The position numbers were made by a program, and so were the translations under genes. A stretch of DNA of 41,528 nt, taken from an uncultured Roseicyclus sp. Its GTDB lineage: Bacteria; Pseudomonadota; Alphaproteobacteria; Rhodobacterales; Rhodobacteraceae. Below, piece by piece: positions 27,544-34,917 of this stretch. The stretch is from positions 1 to 41,528 of the forward strand of contig CAKZPN010000022.1 in assembly GCA_937139335.1 (NCBI GenBank). Direction: 5' to 3'. Under the pieces are notes generated by a model. It was not told the DNA's origin. It did not search any database and saw only the letters and a program-made list of their open reading frames with translations. Position 1 is the first letter of the stretch; every line of letters begins with the position of its first letter.

Positions 27544-29283
27544 GTGGAAACCAAAGCCAACTACACGCTCATCGGCCTGTTCGCCGTCATCGGCTTCGTC
27601 GGGCTGCTCGGGTTCTTCCTGTGGCTGGCCCGCGTCGAGCTTGACCGGCAGTTCACCTATTACGACGTGCGGTTTTCCTCGGTCGCGGGGTTGAGCAACG
27701 CGTCGGACGTGCGCTTCAGCGGCTTGCCGGTGGGCCAGGTGGTCGACGTGCGGCTGGCGCCCGACCGCGACGGCACGATCGAGGTCCGGCTGGAGGTGGC
27801 GTCGGATACCCCCGTGCGCACAGACAGCATCGCCACGATCGAGGCGCAGGGCGTCACCGGCGTATCCTACGTCAGCATTGGCCCCGGCACGCCCGAAGCG
27901 CCGCTGCTGATGGAAGCGAGCGACGAGCCGATCCCCGTGATCGAGGCCGGGCGTTCGGCCCTGCAATCGCTGACCGAGGATGCGCCCGAGCTTCTGGCCG
28001 AGGCGCTGCGCGTGGTGCGCGAGGTCGGTGACCTCTTCGAGGGCCAAAACACCGACCGCATCGACAGGATTCTGGAGAATGCCGAGAACGCCTCGGCCGA
28101 TTTCTCCTCGGCGCTGGAAGGCTTCTCCGGCATCGCCGGGACGATCGACGAATTTGCTCAGCAGATCAACCGCTTCAACTCCACGCTCGATACGCTCACC
28201 GGGGATCTGAGCCTGGTGCTCTCGACCGCGAACGAGACGCTGGGCGGCATCGGGCAACTCGCCTCCGACGCCCGCGTGGTGGTGGAAAGCGGGACTGACA
28301 CGCTGATTTCCGCCGACGAGATGATCGCCTCGGGGCAGCGCTACATCGAGGGGACGCTGACGGCGACCACGACCGAGGCGCAGGAGACGCTGATCGCGCT
28401 GCGCAGCGAGTTGACGGCGCTGCGGGCGGACGCGACCGAACTGATGGCGACGCTGGAAACCACCGGCTCCACCGCCACCACGCGGCTGCAGGAGGCCGGG
28501 GTGACGCTGGAACAGGTCGACGCGCTCATCGCCTCGCTCGACACCACTGCGGGCGCGGTGGAGGCGGCGGCGACCCGTCTCGACGGGCTGATCGAGGAGC
28601 AGGCGACGCCGCTGCTGGCCGAAACCCGCGTCGCGGTCAGCAACGCGACCAAGGCGATTTCCACGATCCGGGTCGCGGCGGAAACCGACCTGCCCGGCAT
28701 CCTCGCCGATATCCGCGCGGCCGTGGGCAACGTGAACACCGTGGTCGAAAGCGTGGGCGGCAACCTGACCGCCGCCGCCGAGACGCTGCCGGGCCTCATC
28801 TCGACCGCCGAGACGACGATGGTGCAGGTGACGCAGACCTTCGCCAATGCCAACGAGACCCTCGCGGCCATGAACGCCGCGCTGGAAACCGGCGAGCGCA
28901 CTTTGGAGGCCGCCGAAAGCGCCTTCAACGGCGCCGACCGGCTCATCAACGAGGATCTGGAGGGGTTGATCGCCGAGCTGGAGACGACGGTTCAGGGGCT
29001 CAACTCCGCCGTCGCCACGGTCGCGGCGGATTTGCCGGAAATCTCGGCCGAGGTTCTGGCCGCCAGCGAGGCGGCGTCGACGGCCTTCACCCAGCTCCGC
29101 AGCCTGGTCGATGCCTCGACGCCGGGAGTGCAGGAGTTCACGACCACCGCGCTGCCGCTGTTCTCGCGGCTGGCGCAGGAGACCCGGACGCTGATCGGCA
29201 ACCTCGATCAGCTGACCCGACAGATCGAGCGCAGCCCGACCCAGTTCCTGCTGGACCGCGACCTGCCCGAATTCAGAAGGTGA
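27544..29283 (+). CDS. MCE-domain lipid-transport protein with long coiled-coil tail
   Basis: A 579-residue protein, far longer than E. coli MlaD (183). One N-terminal membrane segment (about 8-30) anchors it in the inner membrane. The single MCE domain is at about 38-115 (YYDVRFSSVAGLSNASDVRFS, then VTGVSYVSIGPG). The remaining 450 residues are almost wholly alpha-helical, rich in Ala, Thr, Glu and Leu with heptad-like spacing, and could form a periplasm-spanning needle as in PqiB or LetB-type assemblies. It starts with GTG directly after the ATPase stop. The downstream lipoprotein fits an outer-membrane dock. Confidence 0.9.
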   Translation: METKANYTLIGLFAVIGFVGLLGFFLWLARVELDRQFTYYDVRFSSVAGLSNASDVRFSGLPVGQVVDVRLAPDRDGTIEVRLEVASDTPVRTDSIATIEAQGVTGVSYVSIGPGTPEAPLLMEASDEPIPVIEAGRSALQSLTEDAPELLAEALRVVREVGDLFEGQNTDRIDRILENAENASADFSSALEGFSGIAGTIDEFAQQINRFNSTLDTLTGDLSLVLSTANETLGGIGQLASDARVVVESGTDTLISADEMIASGQRYIEGTLTATTTEAQETLIALRSELTALRADATELMATLETTGSTATTRLQEAGVTLEQVDALIASLDTTAGAVEAAATRLDGLIEEQATPLLAETRVAVSNATKAISTIRVAAETDLPGILADIRAAVGNVNTVVESVGGNLTAAAETLPGLISTAETTMVQVTQTFANANETLAAMNAALETGERTLEAAESAFNGADRLINEDLEGLIAELETTVQGLNSAVATVAADLPEISAEVLAASEAASTAFTQLRSLVDASTPGVQEFTTTALPLFSRLAQETRTLIGNLDQLTRQIERSPTQFLLDRDLPEFRR

Positions 29284-29288
29284 CACCC

Positions 29289-29924
29289 ATGCCCGCTGCC
29301 CAGATGATCCGCGCCCTTACCCTCGCCGCCACGCTGCCGCTGCTGGCGTCCTGCGGGGCCATTTCGGCGCTCAGCGGGGCTGCTACGCCGCTTGACGTGC
29401 TGGAGCTGCAACCGCCCGCCGACCTGCCGGTGGTGGCGCGCCGGCCGCAGGCGCGCGACGTCATCATCGAGGAACCGACGACCAGCGGCGCGCTGGCAAC
29501 CGACCGGATCATGATCCGCCCGGGCCCGCTGCAGGCGCAATACCTGCCCGATGTACGCTGGAGCGAGGATGCGCCGGTGATGCTGCAGACCCTCATGCTG
29601 CGCGCTCTCGACACGACGCAGGCGTTTCAATACGTCGGACGCCGCCCGCTGGGGCCGGGCGGCGATTTCGCCATCGTGACGGAGCTGGTGGATTTCCAGG
29701 CCGAGCTGTCGCCTGATGGCGACGGCGCCCGCGTGGTGGTGCGCATGATCTCGCGCATCGTGCGGGAACGCGGCCTCGACATCGTCGCAACGCGCACCTT
29801 CGCCGCCGCAGCGCCGGCAGCCTCGATCGGCGATCAGGACCTGGCGGTGGCCTTCGACGCGGCGACGGGACAGGTAATCTCGGAATTCACGCTCTGGACG
29901 CTGTCCGCGCTCGGCGCGGGCTAG
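29289..29924 (+). CDS. ABC-type transport auxiliary lipoprotein (PqiC-like)
   Basis: A 211-residue lipoprotein. A signal sequence ends in a lipobox LLAS-Cys22. The rest matches the ABC_trans_aux family (LDVLELQPPADLPV, then DRIMIRPGPLQAQYLPDVRWSED and VTELVDFQAELSPDG), of which PqiC is the best-known member; these are outer-membrane partners of MCE needles. I use the ATG at 29289 with AGAAGG eight bases upstream; a GTG at 29280 overlapping the MCE stop is an alternative. It is the last gene of the operon. Confidence 0.88.
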   Translation: MPAAQMIRALTLAATLPLLASCGAISALSGAATPLDVLELQPPADLPVVARRPQARDVIIEEPTTSGALATDRIMIRPGPLQAQYLPDVRWSEDAPVMLQTLMLRALDTTQAFQYVGRRPLGPGGDFAIVTELVDFQAELSPDGDGARVVVRMISRIVRERGLDIVATRTFAAAAPAASIGDQDLAVAFDAATGQVISEFTLWTLSALGAG

Positions 29925-29976
29925 CGTCACGGCAACGGGCGCGTCAGGCAGGCGCAGTTGCGCCCGCCTGTCCGGT

Positions 29977-30357
29977 CTACCGGCGCCGGTTCTTCGTTTC
30001 CAGATAGATGGAAAGGCCGAGCAGAAAGGCCTCCATCACCGGCGGATGCTCGCCCGAGGGGCGGTACATGCCGCGTGGTGGCGCCGCGGTCCGGGGCTCG
30101 GCCTCCGGCACGGGCCGCGGGCGCGGGCGGGTGGCGACGCTGCTGAGGCTGAGGATCAACAGCCCCAGTCCGAAGAACACCGCGCCGATGATGAGCGACG
30201 CGGAAATCGCGCCCATTTCCACCTCCAGCGCGACCCAGGCGGCGGCGACACCGAAGCCGCCGCCGACGAGCACGAAGATCGCGCCGATGACACCCATCAG
30301 CGTCTTCTTCACGTGCCACTCGGCGCGTTCCTTGACCTGCTGGATCAGCCCCGCCAT
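29977..30357 (-). CDS. holin-X/YqjE-like small membrane protein
   Basis: A 126-residue protein with two hydrophobic segments (about 20-45 and 52-73) and a Pro/Arg-rich tail; it opens with a positively charged amphipathic stretch (QQVKERAEWHVKKTLM). This is the layout of the phage-holin superfamily III / YqjE group, which in proteobacteria is an envelope stress protein rather than a lysis protein. Its ATG shares a base with the stop of the DUF883 gene (TGATG), the usual YqjD-YqjE type pairing. Function unknown. Confidence 0.75.
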   Translation of the reverse strand: MAGLIQQVKERAEWHVKKTLMGVIGAIFVLVGGGFGVAAAWVALEVEMGAISASLIIGAVFFGLGLLILSLSSVATRPRPRPVPEAEPRTAAPPRGMYRPSGEHPPVMEAFLLGLSIYLETKNRRR

Positions 30358-30773
30358 CAGCGACGCGACATCAGCTTGGCCAGAAGGAAGCCGCCACCGG
30401 CCGCGAGGCCAAGGGCAAGCGCCGGGCGTTCGCGGGCAAAGGTCTCGGCCTGCGACAGCGCATCGTTGAAATGCTCATGCGCCATCTCGTAGCCGTCCTC
30501 GGCAGCACCCACGGCCCGGTCGCGGACGCGGTTGGCGCCCTCGTAGGCTTCGCGCGCCTTCTGCCGGGCGACGCCGCGGGCGGCCCCCGTCAGGCTTGCA
30601 AGATCGGACTTGAGGATCTCGACCTGCTCGCGCAGTTCCTCGTAGCTCAGTTCGGCCGCATCGGACGCCGCGGCGCCCGCCTGCCGTGCGTGGCGGCCGG
30701 CGGTCTCGGCCGCGCGGCGCGCATCTTCCTTGGCATCGCCGGTGGTTTTTCCAGCCTGGTTCGAAGTAGCCAT
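30357..30773 (-). CDS. DUF883 (YqjD/ElaB-like) membrane-anchored protein
   Basis: A 138-residue protein with a long helical Ala/Glu/Arg-rich region (20-110; YEELREQVEILKSDLASL) and one C-terminal membrane segment (PALALGLAAGGGFLLAKLMSRR-like, here read in two parts: PALALGLAAGGGFLLA, KLMSRR). This is the YqjD/ElaB architecture; E. coli YqjD is tail-anchored and associates with ribosomes in stationary phase. The ATG at 30773 has AAAGGAG upstream; an earlier in-frame start at 30842 would precede the promoter. An exact EcfG-type promoter lies 36 bases upstream. Confidence 0.82.
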   Translation of the reverse strand: MATSNQAGKTTGDAKEDARRAAETAGRHARQAGAAASDAAELSYEELREQVEILKSDLASLTGAARGVARQKAREAYEGANRVRDRAVGAAEDGYEMAHEHFNDALSQAETFARERPALALGLAAGGGFLLAKLMSRR

Positions 30774-30808
30774 CGGAGTATCTCCTTTTTGCGGTGTGTC
30801 CTGTGGTG

Positions 30809-30834
30809 AACGTCTCGTCGCGAGGGTCGGTTCC
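30809..30834 (-). promoter_or_regulatory. EcfG-type promoter of the DUF883-holin operon
   Basis: On the minus strand, GGAAC (30834-30830), 17 bases, CGTT (30812-30809): an exact match. Confidence 0.8.
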
Positions 30835-30850
30835 CGCGACAACGGCCGAA

Positions 30851-30873
30851 GGGGCCCGCTGTTCGCGGCCCCC
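30851..30873 (-). terminator. hairpin downstream of the PRC-barrel gene
   Basis: GGGGCC / GGCCCC arms, 23-45 bases after the PRC-barrel stop on the minus strand, followed by only two T. Weak intrinsic terminator candidate. Confidence 0.4.
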
Positions 30874-30895
30874 TCAACCGTAGGTTGGCTGTGGA

Positions 30896-31948
30896 TCAGC
30901 CCTCGTATTCGGGCATGGCTTCCAGCTCTTCCGCCGTCACCGTGACCAGAACGCGGACATCGTTATTGCCTTCGTTCCAGCCGATCTCCGCCTGGTCCAG
31001 CGGGAGGTTCACGGTGTGCTCGCCGAGCCCGAGGAAGCCGCCAACATCGACCAGGATACCGGTCACCTGCGCGCCGTCGCCCAGCAGGACGTCATCGACA
31101 TTGCCGATGTTCTCGCCGGTGGAGTCGTAGACCTCGGCGCCGATCAGGCGCTCGGCCGTGCGCTCTTCGACGTCCAGCATCGCATAGTTGTCATCGAAGA
31201 CTTCCATGTCGCCTTGGCTGCCGCTTGCGGTTTCCATCTCGGTCTCGACCACACCGGTTTCGGAATCGGCCATCTCGGTCGTGTCGGCCTCCATTTCGGT
31301 GAGGTCGGTCTCCGTCTCGGCGGTGTCCATCTCGGTCACCACGCGGTCGGTTTCCATCCCGGCGGTGTCGTCGGTCATGGCCGCACCACCAGCGCCGTAG
31401 TTGCGCATCTCGAACCCGGCGTCGAGCTGGGTTTCATCCCACTCCGGCAGGTTCTCGAGTTCTTCCTCCGACATCGAGATCACGACGAAGAAGTCGTTGA
31501 TGTCTTCGGCAGCGGCGTCGTCCAGCATTCCGCCGTCATCGGCGACGAAGTAGAGGTCTTCGAAATCGACCATGACGGTGCGCGCGCCGAGGCCAAGGAA
31601 GCCGCCGACGTCGATCAGGATGCCGCGGAACTCGCCGTCCTGGGTCATCACGATGTCATTGATCGAGCCGACGTCTTCCCAGCTGTCACGCTGCGAGACG
31701 AAGGTTTCGGAACTGGTCCAGCGCATCCGGTCACGGTCGGCGACCGACAGGTCACCGTCACGCTGGTCGCGCAGGGCGCGGGCATCTTCGGTATCGAGCG
31801 TATAGAGGCTCATTCCGGTGAATTCGCTGGAAAGAAACGCGGGCACCATGCCCTGTGCATTGCCGCCCGGCGTGGTGCCGACGTCCTGAGCCATCGCTCC
31901 GAATGCCGTGGCCGTCACAAGTGCTGTGCTGAGCATAAGGGTTTTCAT
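30896..31948 (-). CDS. exported protein with two PRC-barrel domains and an acidic linker
   Basis: A 350-residue protein with a signal peptide (MKTLMLSTALVTATAFGAMA). Two PRC-barrel-like domains, near residues 65-140 and 265-345, share the pair GSINDIVM...ILIDVGGFLGLGARTV and GNVDDVLL...ILVDVGGFLGLGEHTV. They are joined by a linker (about 175-240) made almost only of Met, Thr, Glu, Asp and Ala in irregular TEM/TDMET units. It is probably periplasmic or surface-bound. The ATG at 31948 has GGAG eight bases upstream; another ATG two codons earlier is too close. No EcfG site lies directly upstream, but a short predicted RNA with its own terminator does. Confidence 0.82.
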   Translation of the reverse strand: MKTLMLSTALVTATAFGAMAQDVGTTPGGNAQGMVPAFLSSEFTGMSLYTLDTEDARALRDQRDGDLSVADRDRMRWTSSETFVSQRDSWEDVGSINDIVMTQDGEFRGILIDVGGFLGLGARTVMVDFEDLYFVADDGGMLDDAAAEDINDFFVVISMSEEELENLPEWDETQLDAGFEMRNYGAGGAAMTDDTAGMETDRVVTEMDTAETETDLTEMEADTTEMADSETGVVETEMETASGSQGDMEVFDDNYAMLDVEERTAERLIGAEVYDSTGENIGNVDDVLLGDGAQVTGILVDVGGFLGLGEHTVNLPLDQAEIGWNEGNNDVRVLVTVTAEELEAMPEYEG

Positions 31949-32066
31949 TTTCATTTCTCCATCCGTTTTGCGCGTGCCCTGTCGGGACGCTCGGATGGAC
32001 AACTCCGGACCCCAAAACGGGTTTCCTCGTTTCAAGATTTTTTATTTGCCCGCCCGGGGTTTGGAC

Positions 32067-32100
32067 AAGAAAAGGCCACCGGCAATGGGATGCCGGTGGC
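32067..32100 (-). terminator. intrinsic terminator of the candidate small RNA
   Basis: GCCACCGGCA / TGCCGGTGGC, perfect 10-base stem with a 6-base loop, followed on the minus strand by CTTTTCTT. On the plus strand no T-run follows, so it acts leftward. Confidence 0.8.
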
Positions 32101-32160
32101 AAGTTCGAGGGACAGTGATTGCGGCACAAAGGGGCAAACTGGAAATGCCGCAAACATGGA
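32067..32160 (-). ncRNA. candidate stress-induced small RNA, about 95 nt
   Basis: An EcfG-like promoter (32191-32166) predicts transcription from about 32160 leftward. The RNA would begin with a perfect 8-base stem (32153-32146 with 32126-32119, TTGCGGCA / TGCCGCAA) closing a 19-base C/U-rich loop containing GCCCC, then about 18 unpaired bases, then an intrinsic terminator (stem 32100-32091 / 32084-32075, then CTTTTCTT). No open frame with a ribosome-binding site is inside. The layout of 5' hairpin, linker and terminator is that of a trans-acting small RNA. The alternative is an attenuated leader of the PRC-barrel gene, which starts 120 bases further on. No known RNA family is recognised. Confidence 0.5.
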
Positions 32161-32165
32161 GATAC

Positions 32166-32191
32166 AATGCGCGAGCCGGCGGTTTTGTTCC
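32166..32191 (-). promoter_or_regulatory. EcfG-like promoter of the candidate small RNA
   Basis: On the minus strand, GGAAC (32191-32187), 17 bases, CATT (32169-32166). One base off CGTT but fits the looser GGAAC-N18/19-TT rule. Confidence 0.5.
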
Positions 32192-32240
32192 CATGCGGCC
32201 AATGTTTTTTTCACGATCCCGCAAGCCCCGCAAATCAAAC

Positions 32241-32270
32241 AAAAAAGCGGCCGATCGGAAATCGGCCGCT
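32241..32270 (-). terminator. intrinsic terminator of csbD
   Basis: AGCGGCCGAT / ATCGGCCGCT, perfect 10-base stem with a 5-base loop, then TTTTTTG on the minus strand, 23 bases after the csbD stop. A textbook intrinsic terminator that insulates csbD from what follows. Confidence 0.92.
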
Positions 32271-32293
32271 CACGCTGTTCCGGCTGACGCCGC

Positions 32294-32491
32294 TCAGACC
32301 CGGTCGGCCCAGTCGTCGACCTGACGCTCGGCCTCGTCCTTGGCGACGCCGTATTTCTCCTGGATCTTGCCGACCAGCTGGTCGCGATCGCCGTCGATTT
32401 GCCGAAGCTCGTCATCCGTCAGTTCGCCCCACTGCGATTTGGCGCTTCCGACAGCCTGAGTCCATTTGCCTTTGACGATATCCCAGTTCAT
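32294..32491 (-). CDS. CsbD-family stress protein
   Basis: A 65-residue hydrophilic protein of the CsbD/YjbJ family: MNWDIVKGKWTQAVGSAKSQWGELTDDEL at the start (given here only as family layout: NWDIVKGKW then WGELTDDEL), DRDQLVGKIQEKYG in the middle and AERQVDDW at the end. Members are among the most abundant general-stress proteins of bacteria, with unknown biochemical role. The ATG at 32491 has GGAGG six bases upstream. An EcfG-type promoter lies about 33 bases upstream and a strong terminator follows, so it is a single-gene unit. Confidence 0.9.
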   Translation of the reverse strand: MNWDIVKGKWTQAVGSAKSQWGELTDDELRQIDGDRDQLVGKIQEKYGVAKDEAERQVDDWADRV

Positions 32492-32523
32492 CAGAACCTC
32501 CATTGGATGAGTTACGCAGGATC

Positions 32524-32548
32524 AACACCGCGCACCTGCTCCGGTTCC
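32524..32548 (-). promoter_or_regulatory. EcfG-type promoter of csbD
   Basis: On the minus strand, GGAAC (32548-32544), 16 bases, TGTT (32527-32524). Confidence 0.72.
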
Positions 32549-32593
32549 GCTCGCGCCGCGCGATACACCTCACTTTAAATGCCGGCATTCTCG

Positions 32594-32618
32594 GGAACCG
32601 GGATCACGCCAATGTGTT
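32594..32618 (+). promoter_or_regulatory. EcfG-type promoter of the AI-2E permease gene
   Basis: GGAAC at 32594-32598, 16 bases, TGTT at 32615-32618. It is divergent from the csbD promoter 46 bases away, and constrains the start of the downstream gene to 32627 or later. Confidence 0.7.
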
Positions 32619-32635
32619 GTCCCCGGATGGATGAA

Positions 32636-33775
32636 ATGCCCCCCGGTTCGCTGGTGATCGCCCCTCGGGATACGTCCCGGCCCCAGCCTTCGGCCGGGGC
32701 ACGCTACATTCGTCTCTGGCGCATCCGCGCGATGTGGTGGGTCGGCACCTTCGTCACGCTGATCTTGCTGCTCTGGATCCTCGGCCCCATCGTGACCCCC
32801 TTCCTGGTCGGGGCCTTCGTGGCCTATTTCCTGAACCCGCTCGTCTCGCTGCTGGAACGGCGCCGCATTCCGCGGGCGCTGTCGTCGGCGGTGCTCGTCG
32901 TGTCGATGATGGCGCTGATCCTCGCGACGATCATCCTGCTCCTGCCCTCGCTCCTGTCCGAGGCGAACGACCTGATCCGCGCCATTCCCGGCTGGTACGA
33001 CGCCGCGCAGAACGCGGTTGCGCGGATGTGGCCCAGCGTCAGCCGGGCCGAGGCAAGCGGGGCCGCCGCCGACCTGTTCGAGCGCATCCGCGAAACCATG
33101 ACCGAGGCCGGCGTCTCGGTCCTGGGCGGTGTCATCACCAGCCTCAACAGCATCGTGCAGTTCGTTGTGTTCTGGGTGCTGATGCCGGTCGTCGCCTTCT
33201 ATCTGCTGATGGACTGGCAGCGGCTGGTGAGCGGTGTCGAGGCGCTGGTGCCGCGCGCGAACCTCTCGACGGTGCGCGAGCTGGCGCGGGACGTGGACAT
33301 CGCCATCGCGGGCTTCGTGCGCGGCGTCATCGTCGTCTGCATAATCCTCGCGATCTACTACGCGAGCCTGCTGGGGCTGGTCGGGCTGAACTTCGGCCTG
33401 CTGATCGGCGTCTTCGCGGGCTTCGTCGCCTTTATCCCCTATGTCGGCGCCTTCGTCAGCGGCACGCTGGCCATCGGCATCGCGCTGGGGCAGTTCTGGG
33501 AAGACCCCGTGTCCATCGCGCTGGTCGTGGGCATCTTCGTCGTCGGCCAGATCGTCGAGGCGCGGTTCCTCGTGCCGCGCATCGTCAGCTCCTCGGCAAG
33601 CGTGCACCCGGTCTGGCTCATCTTCGCGGTCTTCGCCTTCGGCTACCTGTTCGGCCTGCCGGGCGCCATCGCCGCCGTGCCGCTGGTGGCGGCCCTTGCG
33701 GTGCTGGTCCGCTTTGCGGTCCATGAATACCACCACAGCCCCGTCTACGCAGGCACCTTCGACGTCGAAGGCTGA
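32636..33775 (+). CDS. AI-2E family membrane transporter
   Basis: A protein of about 379 residues with seven or eight membrane segments in the AI-2E (TqsA/YdiK/PerM) family: FLVGAFVAYFLNPLVSLLER near the start, LMPVVAFYLLMDWQRL in the middle, FVAFIPYVGAFVSG and FGLPGAIAAVPLVAALAVL near the end. Despite the name, members also include Na+/H+ antiporters, so the substrate is open. The frame is open from 32579, but that lies upstream of the EcfG-type promoter; ATGs at 32627 and 32636 are the first usable starts, and a GTG at 32654 is an alternative. The ribosome-binding site is weak for all of them. Confidence 0.85.
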   Translation: MPPGSLVIAPRDTSRPQPSAGARYIRLWRIRAMWWVGTFVTLILLLWILGPIVTPFLVGAFVAYFLNPLVSLLERRRIPRALSSAVLVVSMMALILATIILLLPSLLSEANDLIRAIPGWYDAAQNAVARMWPSVSRAEASGAAADLFERIRETMTEAGVSVLGGVITSLNSIVQFVVFWVLMPVVAFYLLMDWQRLVSGVEALVPRANLSTVRELARDVDIAIAGFVRGVIVVCIILAIYYASLLGLVGLNFGLLIGVFAGFVAFIPYVGAFVSGTLAIGIALGQFWEDPVSIALVVGIFVVGQIVEARFLVPRIVSSSASVHPVWLIFAVFAFGYLFGLPGAIAAVPLVAALAVLVRFAVHEYHHSPVYAGTFDVEG

Positions 33776-33786
33776 GCCCGCGCGAC

Positions 33787-33812
33787 GGAACCTCCGCGCC
33801 AGCGCCCGCGTT
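33787..33812 (+). promoter_or_regulatory. EcfG-type promoter of the 23-residue peptide gene
   Basis: GGAAC at 33787-33791, 17 bases, CGTT at 33809-33812: an exact match. A GCCGGC/GCCGGC hairpin (33825-33841) would sit at the very 5' end of the message. Confidence 0.75.
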
Positions 33813-33861
33813 GATCCTCTGTCTGCCGGCGCCATGCCGGCCGCAACCTCAGGAGAGACAT

Positions 33862-33933
33862 ATGCGCGGCATCCTGCTTTGGCTCATCGGCGTGCCGATC
33901 CCGGTCATTTTGCTGATCTACCTGCTGTTCTGA
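33862..33933 (+). CDS. 23-residue hydrophobic membrane peptide
   Basis: A very short gene, MRGILLWLIGVPIPVILLIY then LLF and TGA. The product is one membrane segment broken by two prolines (Pro12, Pro14) with a positive N-terminal Arg. AGGAGAG stands six bases before the ATG, a stronger site than most genes here. An exact EcfG-type promoter and a 5' leader hairpin precede it. Similar unnamed peptides with an MRG-x-(hydrophobic)-IP-IP pattern are, to my recollection, common in alphaproteobacteria. It may act as a small stress-induced membrane peptide; function unknown. Confidence 0.72.
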   Translation: MRGILLWLIGVPIPVILLIYLLF

Positions 33934-34057
33934 TGCCCGCGCCTGTCTCCGGACCGCGGGACGTTCGACCCCGACCACCGGACAACACGTGACTTGACAG
34001 GCGCCCGCCGAGCCGAAACGCTGCGCGACAGCCCCTTATTCACGTACTGGACACTGC

Positions 34058-34789
34058 ATGTACAAGGTCAGCTGCGCAGAATGCCCTCTGCGCAAGTACG
34101 AGATATTCGAACCCTTCACCGCCGAGGAGATTGCCTTCATGCACTCCTTCAAGGCGGGTGAACTGGTCGTCGAGCCGGGCACCACCGTGATGATGGAGGG
34201 CATGCCGAGCCCGCAACTCTACACCATCCTCGAAGGTCTCGGCGTGCGTTACCGGACGCTCGAGGACGGCGAGCGGCAGGTGATCAACTTCGCCCTGCCC
34301 GGCGACCTGATCGGGCTGCAGGCCGCGCTGATGGGGGAGATGTCGCATTCCTTCGAGGCGACGACCGACATGCGGCTCTGCGTCTTCAACAAGAACGACC
34401 TGTGGCGGCTGTTCCAGCACCATCCGCAGCGGTCCTACGACCTGACCTGGCTTTCGGCGGTCGAGGAGCATTTCCTGGGCGAGGCGCTCTCGACGCTGGG
34501 ACGGCGCAGCGCGGTCGAGCGGGTCGGCTGGGCGCTGTTGCGCGTCCACGCCCGGCTGCGGGCCGTGGGGCTGGAATCAAACGGTGCCGTGCCGATGCCC
34601 TGGCGGCAACGCGACCTGGCCGACGCGCTCGGCCTGTCGCTGGTGCACACCAACAAGACCCTGCAGAAATTGCGCGCCGACAATCTGGCGCAATGGGTGG
34701 ACGGCATGCTCTCGATCCCCGACCCGTTCGCGCTGGCGCAGGTCGCCTCGGTCGATCTGGAGGCGCCGCAGCGCCGGCCGTTGATCTGA
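34058..34789 (+). CDS. Crp/Fnr-family transcription regulator
   Basis: A 243-residue regulator with a cyclic-nucleotide-type beta-roll (about 15-130; FKAGELVVEPGTTVMMEG and FALPGDLIGLQAAL), a long dimer helix, and a C-terminal winged helix (WRQRDLADALGLSLVHTNKTLQKLRADNL, about 180-215). The N-terminus has CAECPLR (Cys6, Cys9), like the start of FNR, but the further cysteines needed for a 4Fe-4S cluster are missing, so it is not a canonical oxygen-sensing FNR. The recognition helix SLVHTNKTLQ differs from the FNR ETVSR type. The start ATG at 34058 lacks a strong ribosome-binding site. TTGACA at 33993-33998 may be a housekeeping -35 box. Confidence 0.85.
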   Translation: MYKVSCAECPLRKYEIFEPFTAEEIAFMHSFKAGELVVEPGTTVMMEGMPSPQLYTILEGLGVRYRTLEDGERQVINFALPGDLIGLQAALMGEMSHSFEATTDMRLCVFNKNDLWRLFQHHPQRSYDLTWLSAVEEHFLGEALSTLGRRSAVERVGWALLRVHARLRAVGLESNGAVPMPWRQRDLADALGLSLVHTNKTLQKLRADNLAQWVDGMLSIPDPFALAQVASVDLEAPQRRPLI

Positions 34790-34844
34790 GCCGTCCTGCG
34801 TTGTGGCGGGATGGTGCCATTGCCGTGAGCCCTCCCCCGCCGTC

Positions 34845-34869
34845 GGAACCCTTAAACAGATGGCGCGTT
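34845..34869 (+). promoter_or_regulatory. EcfG-type promoter of the DUF1328 gene
   Basis: GGAAC at 34845-34849, 16 bases, CGTT at 34866-34869: an exact match; start codon at 34918. Confidence 0.82.
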
Positions 34870-34917
34870 GGAAGCGTGGAGGGGCATGTTGCCCCGCTAC
34901 TCTGAAGGAGACATCAC

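Noticed and set aside
26086..29286. 1066-codon open frame on the minus strand
   Set aside because: It is antisense to the MCE operon; its Arg/His/Gln-rich composition is the usual mirror of a GC-rich gene, whereas the plus strand has clear MlaE, MlaF and MCE domains.
29977..30357. Phage lysis holin
   Set aside because: It is paired with a DUF883 gene under a stress promoter, the YqjD/YqjE-type arrangement, and no endolysin is present.
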